A DNA stretch of 64,000 nucleotides. Origin: Polyangiaceae bacterium. Lineage in GTDB: Bacteria > Myxococcota_A > Polyangia > Polyangiales > Polyangiaceae. The position numbers were made by a program, and so were the translations under genes. Where the stretch lies: positions 70,168 through 134,167 of the forward strand of contig JACKEA010000011.1 of the NCBI GenBank assembly GCA_020633235.1, read 5' to 3'. A model generated the notes under the pieces. The model worked only from the letters and a program-made list of their open reading frames with translations, was not told the origin of the DNA and ran no database searches. Position 1 is the stretch's first letter. Each line of letters opens with the position of its first letter. Below are positions 7,381-15,939 of the stretch, piece after piece.

Positions 7381-8079
7381 GTGCCAGACTTGGGGAGCCT
7401 GATGTCGCAGCTGCTGACCGCCAAGCTGAGTGACGCGGAGTTCTTCCCTCTCGTCTTGGCGGCGATCGTGGTCGCGGCCTGTAGCGCTGCGAAGAGCGAC
7501 GTGCGACGTCCCGCACAACCGCTCCGCGATCACGGCGAAGGCCGTACGAGTGCCAGTTGCTCCAGTGCGGAGGACTCGGTCTTCTTCCAGGGTCGGCAGC
7601 GCTGTGGCTGCTGGCATGGCAAACGACGGTGTCGCACCGACGACACTCCGAAGTGCTTTCGCAGTGGTCTTTGGTACTCGAAGTATTGGCACATTGACCT
7701 GACACAAGGCGGGAAGACGGTTCGTTGCACGTGTGGGGGCGTCCGTTGGGACTGCGAGGACATCAGCGATGCATGGCTTCGTCCGCCCCACGTGCTCTTC
7801 CAGCCCGAAAGCGTCGAGCTCTCGGCGCGGCAGCGCGAAGAGCTCACGGTTTGGGTACGCGAGCTCTCGGCTGATGCCGAGAGCGCGGTGTTTGTCATAG
7901 GCATCGCCAACGCGGAAGAGCGCGGAGACGCCTCCGCACTCGCACGTCGGCGTGCCGACGTCGTGCGAGAGGCACTGGTGCGCCTGGGCGTGGCGCCCAG
8001 CCGTCTGACTCTGGGACCAGTGGAGTCGGGAAAGGCCGGTCTGGTGATCTTGCGGCCGCGTCTCGACCCTCCAGAGTGA
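7381..8079 (+). CDS. OmpA-like domain lipoprotein (start uncertain)
   Basis: The C-terminal ~95 residues form an OmpA/MotB-type peptidoglycan-binding domain: VLFQPESVELSARQREEL, then VIGIANAEERGD, then ALARRRADVVREALVRLGV. The N-terminal part contains a hydrophobic stretch ending in VVAACS, a plausible lipobox, but it lacks a normal basic n-region, and the GTG/ATG starts at 7381/7402 lie only 50 bases from att-like copy B. The true start may have been lost when E1 arrived. The central part is Cys-rich. A ~126-bp segment of the gene (7831-7956) is duplicated at 22309-22434. Confidence 0.65.
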   Translation: MPDLGSLMSQLLTAKLSDAEFFPLVLAAIVVAACSAAKSDVRRPAQPLRDHGEGRTSASCSSAEDSVFFQGRQRCGCWHGKRRCRTDDTPKCFRSGLWYSKYWHIDLTQGGKTVRCTCGGVRWDCEDISDAWLRPPHVLFQPESVELSARQREELTVWVRELSADAESAVFVIGIANAEERGDASALARRRADVVREALVRLGVAPSRLTLGPVESGKAGLVILRPRLDPPE

Positions 8080-8187
8080 AGTCTCGCTGCCGTCGCGCTG
8101 TCGTAGACGGGGCGGGCCTTGATCGAACGCATCCGATGGCCGTCTTTGCTCGGTAGGGGCCAACTAAGGCGATATGCTCAGCCCTTC

Positions 8188-9711
8188 ATGGGCTGGCTCG
8201 GCCATACACTGACGGAAGCGAAGAGCGCGGGAACGCTGTGGCTCCTCGCGTTGGTGCTGCTGAACACGCTGCTCTCGCGCACCAATCGGGAACGGCGGCT
8301 GGTGGTCACGCCGCTGGTGCTCTTGGCGCTGCACCTGATCATGGTGCTGGTGCTCGGCGTGCTGAAAGGGCTGGGCAGCGCTGGGCATACCGAGGCCCGC
8401 CTCGCAGCGCTGATCTTCGGAGCCATTGCCGCGACGACGGCCCTCGGTTCCATCGTCTTCAATCAGGTCTTGGCGCGCCTCAAGCTTCGCGTGCCGCGCA
8501 TCCTGGAGGACGTGGTGGTCGGTGCAGCTTCGGTGATTGCCGTGCTCACGGTGGCGTCCCGCACCGGTCTCAATCTCTCCGGCCTGATCGCGACCAGCGC
8601 GGTGCTCACCGCGGTGGTCGGCCTCTCGCTGCAAGACACGCTGGGCAACATCTTGAGCGGCCTGGCGCTGCAGACCGACGACTCCATCCACGTGAACGAC
8701 TGGATCAAGGTCGGCGACATGGTCGGCCGCGTGAAGGAGATCCGCTGGCGCTACACGGCGATCGAGACGCGCAACTGGGAGACGGTGATCTTTCCGAACA
8801 GCATGTTGGTCAAGGGTCAGGTGATCGTCCTCGGGCGTCGTGAGGAGCAACCGACGCAGTGGCGTCGCTGGATCTGGTTCAACGTGGACTTTCGCTTTCC
8901 GCCGCCGGACGTGCTCGCGGCAGTGAACGAGGCGCTGGCGGCGGCGCCCATCGAACGGGTGTCGGACAAGCCCCAGGCTCACGCCATCTTGATGGATTTC
9001 AAGGAGAGCTACTGCCGCTACGCCGCCCGCTACTGGCTCACGGACTTGGCCGTGGACGACCCCACGGACAGCGCCGTGCGCGTGCGCATCTACTTTGCGC
9101 TCCGCCGCGCCGGCATTCCGCTGTCGATCCCGGCGCATGCCATCTTCGTCACGGAAGAATCGAGCCAGCGCGAGCTTCAGAAGGGCACGGAAGAGCACGA
9201 GCGAAGGGTACGGATGCTCGCCGGCCTGGATCTGTTCGACAGCCTGAGCTCGGACGAGCACGCGGCACTGGCGACGGGTCTGCGCTATGCGCCCTTCGCC
9301 GCAGGAGAAACGCTCACGCGACAAGGCGCTGAAGCGCACTGGCTCTACATCGTGGAGTCCGGCGAGGTCGCGGTGATGATCCGCGACGGTAAGACGGAGA
9401 AAGAGGTCGCGCGCATTGGCGCGGGGGAGTTCTTCGGTGAGCGCTCGTTGCTCACCGGGGACCCGCGCTCCGCCACCATCGTGGCCAGGACTCAGGTTGA
9501 GTGCTGGCGTCTCGACCAGGCCGTGTTTCGCGAGCTCCTCGAACGGCGTCCGGAGATCGCCGAAGAAGTGGCGGAGGTTCTCGCTCGGCGAGAAGCGGAG
9601 CTGGACCAAGTGAGGGAGGACCTCAGCCAAGAAGCCGCCGCGCGCCGCATGGCGGAAACCAAGACGGACTTGGTGGCGCGCATCCGGAGCTTCTTCAAGC
9701 TCGACGACTGA
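8188..9711 (+). CDS. MscS-type mechanosensitive channel with C-terminal cyclic nucleotide-binding domain
   Basis: A 507-residue membrane protein. Four or five hydrophobic segments occupy the first ~150 residues. The MscS pore and beta domain follow: VVGLSLQDTLGNILSGLAL, then DWIKVGDMVGRVKEIRWRYT and PNSMLVKG. After ~350 residues comes a CRP-type cyclic nucleotide-binding domain: GEFFGERSLLTGDPRSATIVA. The end is a coiled coil (RREAELDQVREDLSQEAAARR). Such fusions are known in bacterial cyclic nucleotide-gated MscS-like channels. ATG 8188 is preferred; 8119 is an in-frame alternative. Confidence 0.85.
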   Translation: MGWLGHTLTEAKSAGTLWLLALVLLNTLLSRTNRERRLVVTPLVLLALHLIMVLVLGVLKGLGSAGHTEARLAALIFGAIAATTALGSIVFNQVLARLKLRVPRILEDVVVGAASVIAVLTVASRTGLNLSGLIATSAVLTAVVGLSLQDTLGNILSGLALQTDDSIHVNDWIKVGDMVGRVKEIRWRYTAIETRNWETVIFPNSMLVKGQVIVLGRREEQPTQWRRWIWFNVDFRFPPPDVLAAVNEALAAAPIERVSDKPQAHAILMDFKESYCRYAARYWLTDLAVDDPTDSAVRVRIYFALRRAGIPLSIPAHAIFVTEESSQRELQKGTEEHERRVRMLAGLDLFDSLSSDEHAALATGLRYAPFAAGETLTRQGAEAHWLYIVESGEVAVMIRDGKTEKEVARIGAGEFFGERSLLTGDPRSATIVARTQVECWRLDQAVFRELLERRPEIAEEVAEVLARREAELDQVREDLSQEAAARRMAETKTDLVARIRSFFKLDD

Positions 9712-9731
9712 TTTGCTACACGTGGGGGAGG

Positions 9732-10214
9732 ATGCCGGATCTCGAGTGGTTCGTTCGCGACGACCTCGTGCAGATCGCCGCGGACCGCGGGGTGGCCGTC
9801 GCCCAGTTCAAGGGCGTGCCGGAGCCGAGCGCGTACGCGGCTTATCGACGCGCGTTGGACGCTGCCGTCGCCCACTCCGGCGCACGGGCCGTCGCCGTCC
9901 ACCTGGCCCGGCCCTCGCAAGCCAAGGCGGACCGCACCCGCATGAACGCGGAGCTCTCCCAAATGCTGCGCGACTACGACCAGAAGCTCGGCGCCGTGGG
10001 TTTCGTCATCCTTGGTGAGGGCTTTTTGAACGCGATGCTGCGATCCATGGCCTGGCTCGGCATCACGACGGTGCGTCCCAAGACGCCCATCAAGATCTTC
10101 GACGACCCCAAGCTCGCCAGCGCCTTCGCGGCAGGTGCCGCCGGGCGTGAGGAGCGCGACGTGTGGGACGTCGTGTCCCAGTTCCAGAGCGAGGTCGGTC
10201 AGTCGCCGCACTGA
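9732..10214 (+). CDS. Conserved hypothetical protein, STAS/SpoIIAA-like size
   Basis: A 160-residue soluble protein, start ATG 9732 preceded by GGGGGAGG. It begins with LEWFVRDDLVQI and contains ARAVAVHLARPSQAKADRTRMN, an alternating beta/alpha pattern with no catalytic motif that I recognise. The size and the start resemble small regulatory domains, but this is only suggestive. It ends 16 bases inside the convergent lipoprotein gene. Confidence 0.55.
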   Translation: MPDLEWFVRDDLVQIAADRGVAVAQFKGVPEPSAYAAYRRALDAAVAHSGARAVAVHLARPSQAKADRTRMNAELSQMLRDYDQKLGAVGFVILGEGFLNAMLRSMAWLGITTVRPKTPIKIFDDPKLASAFAAGAAGREERDVWDVVSQFQSEVGQSPH

Positions 10215-11689
10215 CCGGCGACGCTGCCGATGCCGTTCTTGAAGCCGGAGCGGATGTAGCCTTCGCGCGCCGCCGGCGTCTTCAGGGACTCGTAGGCCGG
10301 CGTGGGCTTGAAGCCGTCCTTGAACAGCTTGTAGGCGGTCTTGCAGTCCTTGGCGCGGGCCGCGCAGATCGCCGCCCAGTGATGAATGCCGTCCTCCGCG
10401 CCGTGAGCGGGCACGTTCTTGATCGTCTTGAGCAACTTCTTGGCGGTGAAGTACGACTGCTCGCACTCCTTCGCCGATGCGCCACCCTTCACGTAGCCCT
10501 CCACGATGGTGTGCAGCGCGACCAGGAGCTGGTCTCGCGGCGCCATCTTGCCGCGACAGAACTCGCCCACCAGGGCGTCCACGGCGTCGTCGTCGTTCGA
10601 GTACTTCCCCGGGCCCCGCTGCTCGACGTACTTGCGCGCCAGCTGTCGACCCGCGTCACACTGGCCGGCGAGCATCAAGCATTTGGGGCGTTCCAGGTCG
10701 AGGCCGGAGCTCGCTTCCGTGGACGGATGCTTGGGATCCAGCGCGTCGTGCTTGTCCAGCTCTGCCAGGCAGCTCTTGCCGTCGCCGGCCCGCAGCTTCG
10801 CCTGCGCGGCCAGGTAGCGGTCCTTCGCCTCGGCGGACATCTCGACCGTTTCGGCGACCTTGCCGGCGGCGTTCAAGGAGCTGTCCGTGTCCGGGGCGCG
10901 TTGCGCCGCGTGGTCCGGGTTGTCTCCGGGCTCGATGGGGCGCAGCGTCAAGCGGATGGGCACCTTGCAGCTCGCGATCTCGTGGGCGGCGTCGCTGGTG
11001 CAGCTGGCGAGATCCCCGCCGTGCTTCTCCGCACTGTCGTGGCGCTTCTGCTCCCCGCCGGCGCCAAAACCATACAGGCTGCCGCCGGCGCTCAAGCTGC
11101 TTTCGGAAGTGGAGCCCAGGGCGAACGCGCCGAGGTTGTAGCCGTAGACGAAGTGCGTCGCGCCTTGGCAGGCGGGGTTCTTCTGAATGTCGCCCTGATA
11201 CAACCCCGGGCGCGTGGCATTGCGCGTTCCCGCGACGAAATACTCCATGCGGAACTTCTCGCCGCCGGCAACGCGGCCGCTCAGCTCGCCGACGCCCAGG
11301 GGGAGCTTGGCGTACAGATCTGCTTCCGAGCCGATCTCGACGCGCTCCAGTGACCCTGCCGTCCACGACACCGGACGGTAGGCGCTGTACGCGCCGGGTA
11401 TCGCGTCGTCCCGACACCCATCCAAAATGCGGAGCTTGCAGCCTTCGTACTGAACCACCACCACGTCCCGCTGCGCCAGGCTCTCGAAGCTGGACATGTC
11501 CGTGGCATCCCACTCGATGACGAACGGACGCTCGTGGTTTTCCGGGTTGCACTTGTTCTTGCCGGCGAAGGTCTCACCCATCAGCCCGCTCTGGCCGGAC
11601 TCCCGCTTGGGCGTGGTTCCGGGTGCCTGCCCCGCCCCGCACGCCGTCAGCCCGAGAAACACGACCACGACCAGATGCCGCTTCGTCAT
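10199..11689 (-). CDS. Large lipoprotein with a C-terminal helical repeat region
   Basis: A 496-residue protein with a lipoprotein signal: basic MTKRH, hydrophobic core VVVVFLGL, lipobox LTAC (Cys ~16). The mature N-terminal half is a beta-rich domain with Cys pairs (CKLRILDGC, then CQGATHFVYGYNLGAF). The C-terminal half (from ~residue 290) is helical with alanine-rich TPR-like units (AQAKLRAGDGKSCLAELDKH). This arrangement is common in Sorangiineae; the function is unknown. ATG 11701 is an alternative start. Confidence 0.65.
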   Translation of the reverse strand: MTKRHLVVVVFLGLTACGAGQAPGTTPKRESGQSGLMGETFAGKNKCNPENHERPFVIEWDATDMSSFESLAQRDVVVVQYEGCKLRILDGCRDDAIPGAYSAYRPVSWTAGSLERVEIGSEADLYAKLPLGVGELSGRVAGGEKFRMEYFVAGTRNATRPGLYQGDIQKNPACQGATHFVYGYNLGAFALGSTSESSLSAGGSLYGFGAGGEQKRHDSAEKHGGDLASCTSDAAHEIASCKVPIRLTLRPIEPGDNPDHAAQRAPDTDSSLNAAGKVAETVEMSAEAKDRYLAAQAKLRAGDGKSCLAELDKHDALDPKHPSTEASSGLDLERPKCLMLAGQCDAGRQLARKYVEQRGPGKYSNDDDAVDALVGEFCRGKMAPRDQLLVALHTIVEGYVKGGASAKECEQSYFTAKKLLKTIKNVPAHGAEDGIHHWAAICAARAKDCKTAYKLFKDGFKPTPAYESLKTPAAREGYIRSGFKNGIGSVAGQCGD

Positions 11690-11865
11690 CGGGCTGGGCA
11701 TAACATGGGTGTTGGTCCGTCGCGATCGCCGTCGCTGCGCTCCTTGCGCGTGAACACGCTGGGACCTCGCGCATGCGCAACTTGTGCGCGAGCTCGCGCC
11801 AACAATCGCGTGGTTCCGTCGGGGCACGTGCATTGCACGATCCGGCGCTTTCCTTGGAGGCGGTC

Positions 11866-14073
11866 ATGGACGTGGTGCTCATCGGCGCGGATTTCGAAGA
11901 GAACCTGGGCGTCGGCGCGATTGCAGCGGTAGCGCGGCAGGCGGGCCACGCGGTGGGCGTGGTGCCCTTCAACGTGCCGGCGCAGGCGCAGGGGATCGCC
12001 GAGCGCGTCGCTCGTGCGAAGCCCGACGTGGTCGGGCTCAGCATGCAGTTCCAGCATCGCGCGCACGAGTTCTTGGCGCTCTCTCGTGCACTACGGCGTG
12101 CGGGCTACCGCGGGCACATCGTTGCCGGCGGACAGTTCGCGACGCTGGCCAACAAGGACGTACTGGAAGGTCGCCACGGAGTGGACAGCGTGGTGCTGTA
12201 CGACGGCGAAGAGACCTTTGGCGAGCTCTTGGCCGCCCTGGAAGGCGGTATGTCTCTCGAGAACGTGGCGGGTCTCGCGCTATCCGGTCCCCTCGGCGTG
12301 CGTCACACTCCGGCGCGGCGTCTGCTGGACGACTTGGACCAGCTGCCGTTTCCGCTGCGCTATCGCGAGCACACCCGCCACGTCGGCATTCCATTCATTC
12401 CCGTGATGGCGGGGCGCGGCTGCTGGGGTCGCTGCAGCTACTGCTCCATCACCAGCTACTACCGCGAAGCAAAGCAGGCCGGAGGCGGACGCACCTTCCG
12501 GCAGCGGACTCCGAAGAGCGTGGCTCGGGAGATGGCGGACCTGTACGACCACGCCGGTGAGCCCTGCATCTTCTGCTTCCACGACGACAATTTTCTGCTG
12601 CCCAAGCCCGCGGACTCGCTCGGGCGCCTGCGCGCGATTCGTAGTGAGCTGAACGAGCAAGGCGTGGGCACCCTCGGCATGGTGGGCAAGTGCCGTCCGG
12701 AAACCCTGACGGACGATCTGGCTCAGGAGCTGGCGAAGCTGGGCGTGATCCGGCTGTACGTCGGCGTGGAGAACGCCAGCGAAGAGGGCGCCGCGCACTT
12801 GGGTCGCGGCAAGCAACACCTGGCCATCGGCGCGGCGCTGTCCGCCTGCAGGAAGGCGGGCATCTTCGCCTGCTACAACCTGCTGATCTTCGAGCCGGGC
12901 GCGCACATCGAGGACGTGAAGACCAATCTGGAGTTCATGCGCGCCCACGCGGACCATCCCGTGAATTTCTGTCGCGCGGAACCTTACGTGGGCACGCCGC
13001 TCCAGGAAGAGCTGGCCGCGAGCAGCAACCTGGGCGGTAGCTACCTGGGCTTCGACTATCGCATCGGGGACGATCGCACGGAGCTGCTCTTCCGGATCGT
13101 CGCGGCGGTGTTTCGCGAGCGGAACTTCCGCCCCGACGGCGTGGCCAACCGCACCATGGGGCTCGGCTACACCGTGCGCGTGATCGAGCACTTCTACGAA
13201 GACCCGCGCGGCGAGCGCTTCGCGCTGTCTCGGCGCGCCGCAGCGCTGACTCGGCGCATCACGCTGGATACGGCGGAATACCTGGAACGCGCCATCGATC
13301 TGGCGGAGAGCGCAGACCTCTCCGACCGCGACGCGATCGAGCGGCGCGCCGCATTGCTCGGCCTGGAGGTCGCGGCAGCCGACGGCCTGTGGCAGCGCGA
13401 GCTGGACGCGCTGCACGCCGAGTTCGAGGCGTTCGTGGAGAGCGCCGGGCGCCCCGCGCCGGCCGCGCGCGCCCGGCGTGCCCTCAGGATCGCCCGCAGC
13501 GTGGCCTTCGGCGCCACGCTCGTCGTGGGCACTGGTGCGGTCACCGGCTGCGGCGGTGAGAGCACGACCACCGGCGTGACCAAGGACGCCGGCAAGGACG
13601 TCGCCGTCGTGGATCCTCCGCCGCCAGACGCGGGCCAGGACGCCATCGTCGTCGACCCCGTGCCCGACGACTCGGGTCTGGACGCCGGCAGCGACAGCAC
13701 CGTGGTGGATCCGCCGCCGGTGGATGCCGGCGTAGACATCAACGTGGATCCCGCGCCCCAGGACTCGGGGCTCGACGCCCAGCTCATCGATCAGTGGCGC
13801 GAGACCACGCCGCGCCGTTCGCGCCGCAGCGACGACCTGCCGCTGTTTGCGCCGCCCGATGTGCGCCTCTCGGCCGTGCGCGATGGCGATCGCATCGCGG
13901 TGACGCTGAACGGCGGTCCCGACGCCATCAGCACTCGCTGGCAAGCCGATGGCGCCGTGGAGGGCGAAGGACGGGAGGTGCACTGGACCCCCGCCGAGGA
14001 CGATCAAATCTGCGTGGCGGTGCGCACCCAAGGTGGCGTCGCGTTTGCCACCCTCCGCGCCAAGGCGGTGTGA
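11866..14073 (+). CDS. B12-binding radical-SAM protein with internal membrane/lipoprotein-like segment and Pro/Asp-rich tail
   Basis: A 735-residue protein with start ATG 11866 after GGAGG. Domains in order are: a Rossmann-type B12-binding domain (~1-140; VGLSMQFQHRAHEF), a radical-SAM core with GRGCWGRCSYCS (Cys ~185, 189, 192) binding the 4Fe-4S cluster, and a helical domain to ~545. Next comes a hydrophobic segment resembling a lipoprotein signal (basic RRALRIARS, then hydrophobic, then VTGCGGES at ~545-565), a ~75-residue Asp/Pro repeat (VVDPPPPDAG, DPVPDDSGLDAG), and a C-terminal beta-sandwich ending VAFATLRAKAV. The last 55 bp are att-like copy C. Internal placement of the secretory segment is unusual for a radical-SAM enzyme. 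Confidence 0.8.
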   Translation: MDVVLIGADFEENLGVGAIAAVARQAGHAVGVVPFNVPAQAQGIAERVARAKPDVVGLSMQFQHRAHEFLALSRALRRAGYRGHIVAGGQFATLANKDVLEGRHGVDSVVLYDGEETFGELLAALEGGMSLENVAGLALSGPLGVRHTPARRLLDDLDQLPFPLRYREHTRHVGIPFIPVMAGRGCWGRCSYCSITSYYREAKQAGGGRTFRQRTPKSVAREMADLYDHAGEPCIFCFHDDNFLLPKPADSLGRLRAIRSELNEQGVGTLGMVGKCRPETLTDDLAQELAKLGVIRLYVGVENASEEGAAHLGRGKQHLAIGAALSACRKAGIFACYNLLIFEPGAHIEDVKTNLEFMRAHADHPVNFCRAEPYVGTPLQEELAASSNLGGSYLGFDYRIGDDRTELLFRIVAAVFRERNFRPDGVANRTMGLGYTVRVIEHFYEDPRGERFALSRRAAALTRRITLDTAEYLERAIDLAESADLSDRDAIERRAALLGLEVAAADGLWQRELDALHAEFEAFVESAGRPAPAARARRALRIARSVAFGATLVVGTGAVTGCGGESTTTGVTKDAGKDVAVVDPPPPDAGQDAIVVDPVPDDSGLDAGSDSTVVDPPPVDAGVDINVDPAPQDSGLDAQLIDQWRETTPRRSRRSDDLPLFAPPDVRLSAVRDGDRIAVTLNGGPDAISTRWQADGAVEGEGREVHWTPAEDDQICVAVRTQGGVAFATLRAKAV

Positions 14074-14091
14074 AGGCTACTCGAGTTGGCC
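14019..14091 (+). repeat. att-like copy C (left boundary of E2, in the radical-SAM 3' end)
   Basis: This is the most complete copy, lying inside an intact gene: the core 14019-14075 encodes the last 17 codons and stop, then GGCTACTCGAGTTGGCC is shared with copy B. Hairpin arms are AAGGTGGC and GCCACCCT with the loop GTCGCGTTT. Direct copy D is at 22442-22498. Because the host gene stays intact across the joint, this resembles element insertion into a gene 3' end, as phages and islands do at tRNA genes. Confidence 0.75.
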
Positions 14092-14202
14092 GCCGTCACA
14101 ATCAAGATCGAGGACAGGAGGCCGTCACGGAGCAGGCGCTGTAAGTACGAATTGTCGTGGCGGCGTTGTCCTACGACAGGCAGTACCCGAAAGATCAACG
14201 AT
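14092..14202. other. Spacer between att-like copy C and R1
   Basis: No gene. GGCCGTCACGG and TGGCGGCGTTGT occur here and also, in inverted orientation, between R1 and copy B, so this spacer belongs to the shared end module. Confidence 0.5.
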
Positions 14203-14392
14203 CTCGGCGCGCCCCGCCGGATTCGAACCTCCGAACACCGGATTCGAAGTCTCCGTCCCACGACAGCGCTGCGGCCTGATGGGGCCAAGTGTGGAACCTC
14301 TTTCAGCTTCGGTGCTCCGCGCCCGCACCAGCCCGCATGCACCGGACTGAAAGTCCGACGCCACGACAGTTCCACGACAGCCCGGGCTTGCG
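14203..14392 (-). repeat. R1 repeat of the E2 end module, with tRNA-Arg 3'-half-like sequence
   Basis: This is the counterpart of 7016-7194 in reverse orientation. On the minus strand it has two perfect CTGTCGTGG copies (plus-strand positions 14361-14369 and 14372-14380), a third at 14258-14266 and a near-copy at 14170-14179, in the same spacing as in E1. The perfect hairpin CCGGACT-TTC-AGTCCGG falls near 14342-14358. Positions 14206-14251 resemble the tRNA-Arg(TCG) 3' half (CTTCGAATCC, then GGAGGTTCGAATCC, then GCGCGCC). The D-arm and 5' acceptor strand are missing. Confidence 0.65.
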
Positions 14393-14496
14393 CTGCCGAC
14401 ATGCCAGAGACCAAGGTCTGGGCGACGGAACTACGGGGCACCAACGGACCTGGAATCCACCACTGCACCAAGCCGCACAAAGGAGCTTGGTGCGGC
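14393..14496. other. Spacer between R1 and the ImmA/IrrE gene
   Basis: About 100 bases with no recognisable gene or terminator; it runs from the R1 repeat to the end of the ImmA/IrrE reading frame. Confidence 0.4.
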
Positions 14497-15939
14497 CTAC
14501 TTCCGACCACCGGAACCGACCGTCCAGAGGAACCTGTCGGGACGGGAGACCTGCTTGCGGAGAACCGAGAACGTCGGCCAGCTCATTGCATACTTGCTGT
14601 TGTAAGCCTGCCAAGCGACCAGTTCGGCGCTGGCGCCGTAGTGCTGCTGGAGGGTCTTCAGCACCCCCAAAACGTCTGTGCCCTTCTGAAACGCACGGCC
14701 CGCGACCTCCATCGGGACCAACAGCTCCGCGGCGAAGGCGCCAGCCCGTTGCTCGACAGGACGGAACACGTTGCCGCCGATGACCTCTGCAAGGGGAAGC
14801 GCAGCAGTCCGGTCAAGCAAGAGGTGGGTGATCTCATGCGCAAGCGTCGCACGTCGTCCAGGCTCTTCGCAGGAATGTCGTCCGTGGGGATTCACCAAGA
14901 TGATTGGGCCATGCGATGGTCCCCAACACGCAACTGCCTCGATGTTCTCGTCATCGATGCCGAGTTCATCGATCTTCACGTTCCACTGTGCGAGTAGTGT
15001 TCGAGGCTCGACACGCTCGTCGGGCCCTATGTTGAGCCTTTGTCTCAACCAACGGGCCATTCGGTAGCCGACAAGTGCGGGCTTCGTGTCGCCGTTGCCA
15101 GCGCCCAGTACGCTTTGTGCATTGACCGCCATCTGGTCAAGCTCTGGCGTCTGCACCTTGGGCGCCGCCCTCATGCACGCGATGATTGCCTTTACGACGG
15201 ACGCATCCGTCGTAGGCACCGACATCCTTGCAGCAGCGAGAAGTTCGTTCGACGAGAATGCGTCTGGCGCTTGCTGCGGGTCGATCTCGAACGTCCCGGA
15301 TACGTCGCCATCAGCCAGCTCTGACAGCTCGCCGGTGCTCACCCCGACCGCAATTGCGGCAAGCTCGGACGAGCTTCGATCCATCCGCCGCTGCCACGCA
15401 TTCGCAAGGTCTGTCCAGCGTTCGTCGGTAGACGAAGCGGTTCGTCGAACCACCTTCTCCACAACCCCTTCGAGTGCCTCGAACACCAGCTCCGATGAAA
15501 GTAAGGCGCCCGATGTCTTACCGACAACCCAGGCTCGTAGCCCTTCGCGAACCACCCAGAGCTGCGGCAAGAGCTTGCCCTGAACTCCCATAGCGAGGTC
15601 ATGCCGATGCCGGAACTCGAACATCATGTTCTCGTTCTCCGCCGCCTCGTCCGCGTCCATCGAGTCCAGCCACTCTTGGCTTATGGCAAGGAAGGTCTTG
15701 GGGTCGCGGACCACTGGTCCCGCTGGCCACCCGTTTTCGAGAACCAACCAGCTCCACACTTCGGCCAGGTGCTCCGCAAGCTCGCCCCAGGTCCACCGAA
15801 CGCCCTCCGAGCCGTCCGCCGTCTTGCGGCCCCAAAGCACCTCGTCGCCGAGCTTGACGCACAACCGCCCCCAGGTCGGATCAGTGTCCGCCTTCTGCTC
15901 CTCCCAGGTGAGGTCGAACGTGAGTTCGGGGTCAGCCAT
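14497..15939 (-). CDS. ImmA/IrrE-family zinc metallopeptidase
   Basis: A 480-residue protein. The catalytic site is RRATLAHEITHLLLDR (HExxH at about residues 366-370), followed by the family's EQRAGAFAAELLVP. The large N-terminal half has no motif that I recognise and may be a sensor or partner-binding region; there is no signal peptide. Its ATG follows immediately after the stop of the 161-residue gene (TAGATG), so expression is probably coupled. It is the last gene of a five-gene minus-strand operon in E2, and intact, in contrast to the ImmA remnant in E1. The likely role is proteolysis of a regulator or phage protein. Confidence 0.75.
   Translation of the reverse strand: MADPELTFDLTWEEQKADTDPTWGRLCVKLGDEVLWGRKTADGSEGVRWTWGELAEHLAEVWSWLVLENGWPAGPVVRDPKTFLAISQEWLDSMDADEAAENENMMFEFRHRHDLAMGVQGKLLPQLWVVREGLRAWVVGKTSGALLSSELVFEALEGVVEKVVRRTASSTDERWTDLANAWQRRMDRSSSELAAIAVGVSTGELSELADGDVSGTFEIDPQQAPDAFSSNELLAAARMSVPTTDASVVKAIIACMRAAPKVQTPELDQMAVNAQSVLGAGNGDTKPALVGYRMARWLRQRLNIGPDERVEPRTLLAQWNVKIDELGIDDENIEAVACWGPSHGPIILVNPHGRHSCEEPGRRATLAHEITHLLLDRTAALPLAEVIGGNVFRPVEQRAGAFAAELLVPMEVAGRAFQKGTDVLGVLKTLQQHYGASAELVAWQAYNSKYAMSWPTFSVLRKQVSRPDRFLWTVGSGGRK

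Noticed and set aside
7282..8163. Minus-strand open frame ending in VAFATLRAKAV
   Set aside because: It runs antisense to the OmpA-like gene and has only att-like copy B as a recognisable part. I treat the ending as a repeat, not a gene.
8164..9630. 488-codon antisense frame opposite the MscS channel, and many similar His/Arg-rich frames
   Set aside because: Typical shadow of high-GC coding DNA: no motifs, and third-position GC bias favours the other strand.
14206..14251. A tRNA-Arg gene
   Set aside because: Only a 3'-half-like sequence is present in both R1 copies; no D-arm or 5' acceptor strand can be found, and T-arm pairing is poor.
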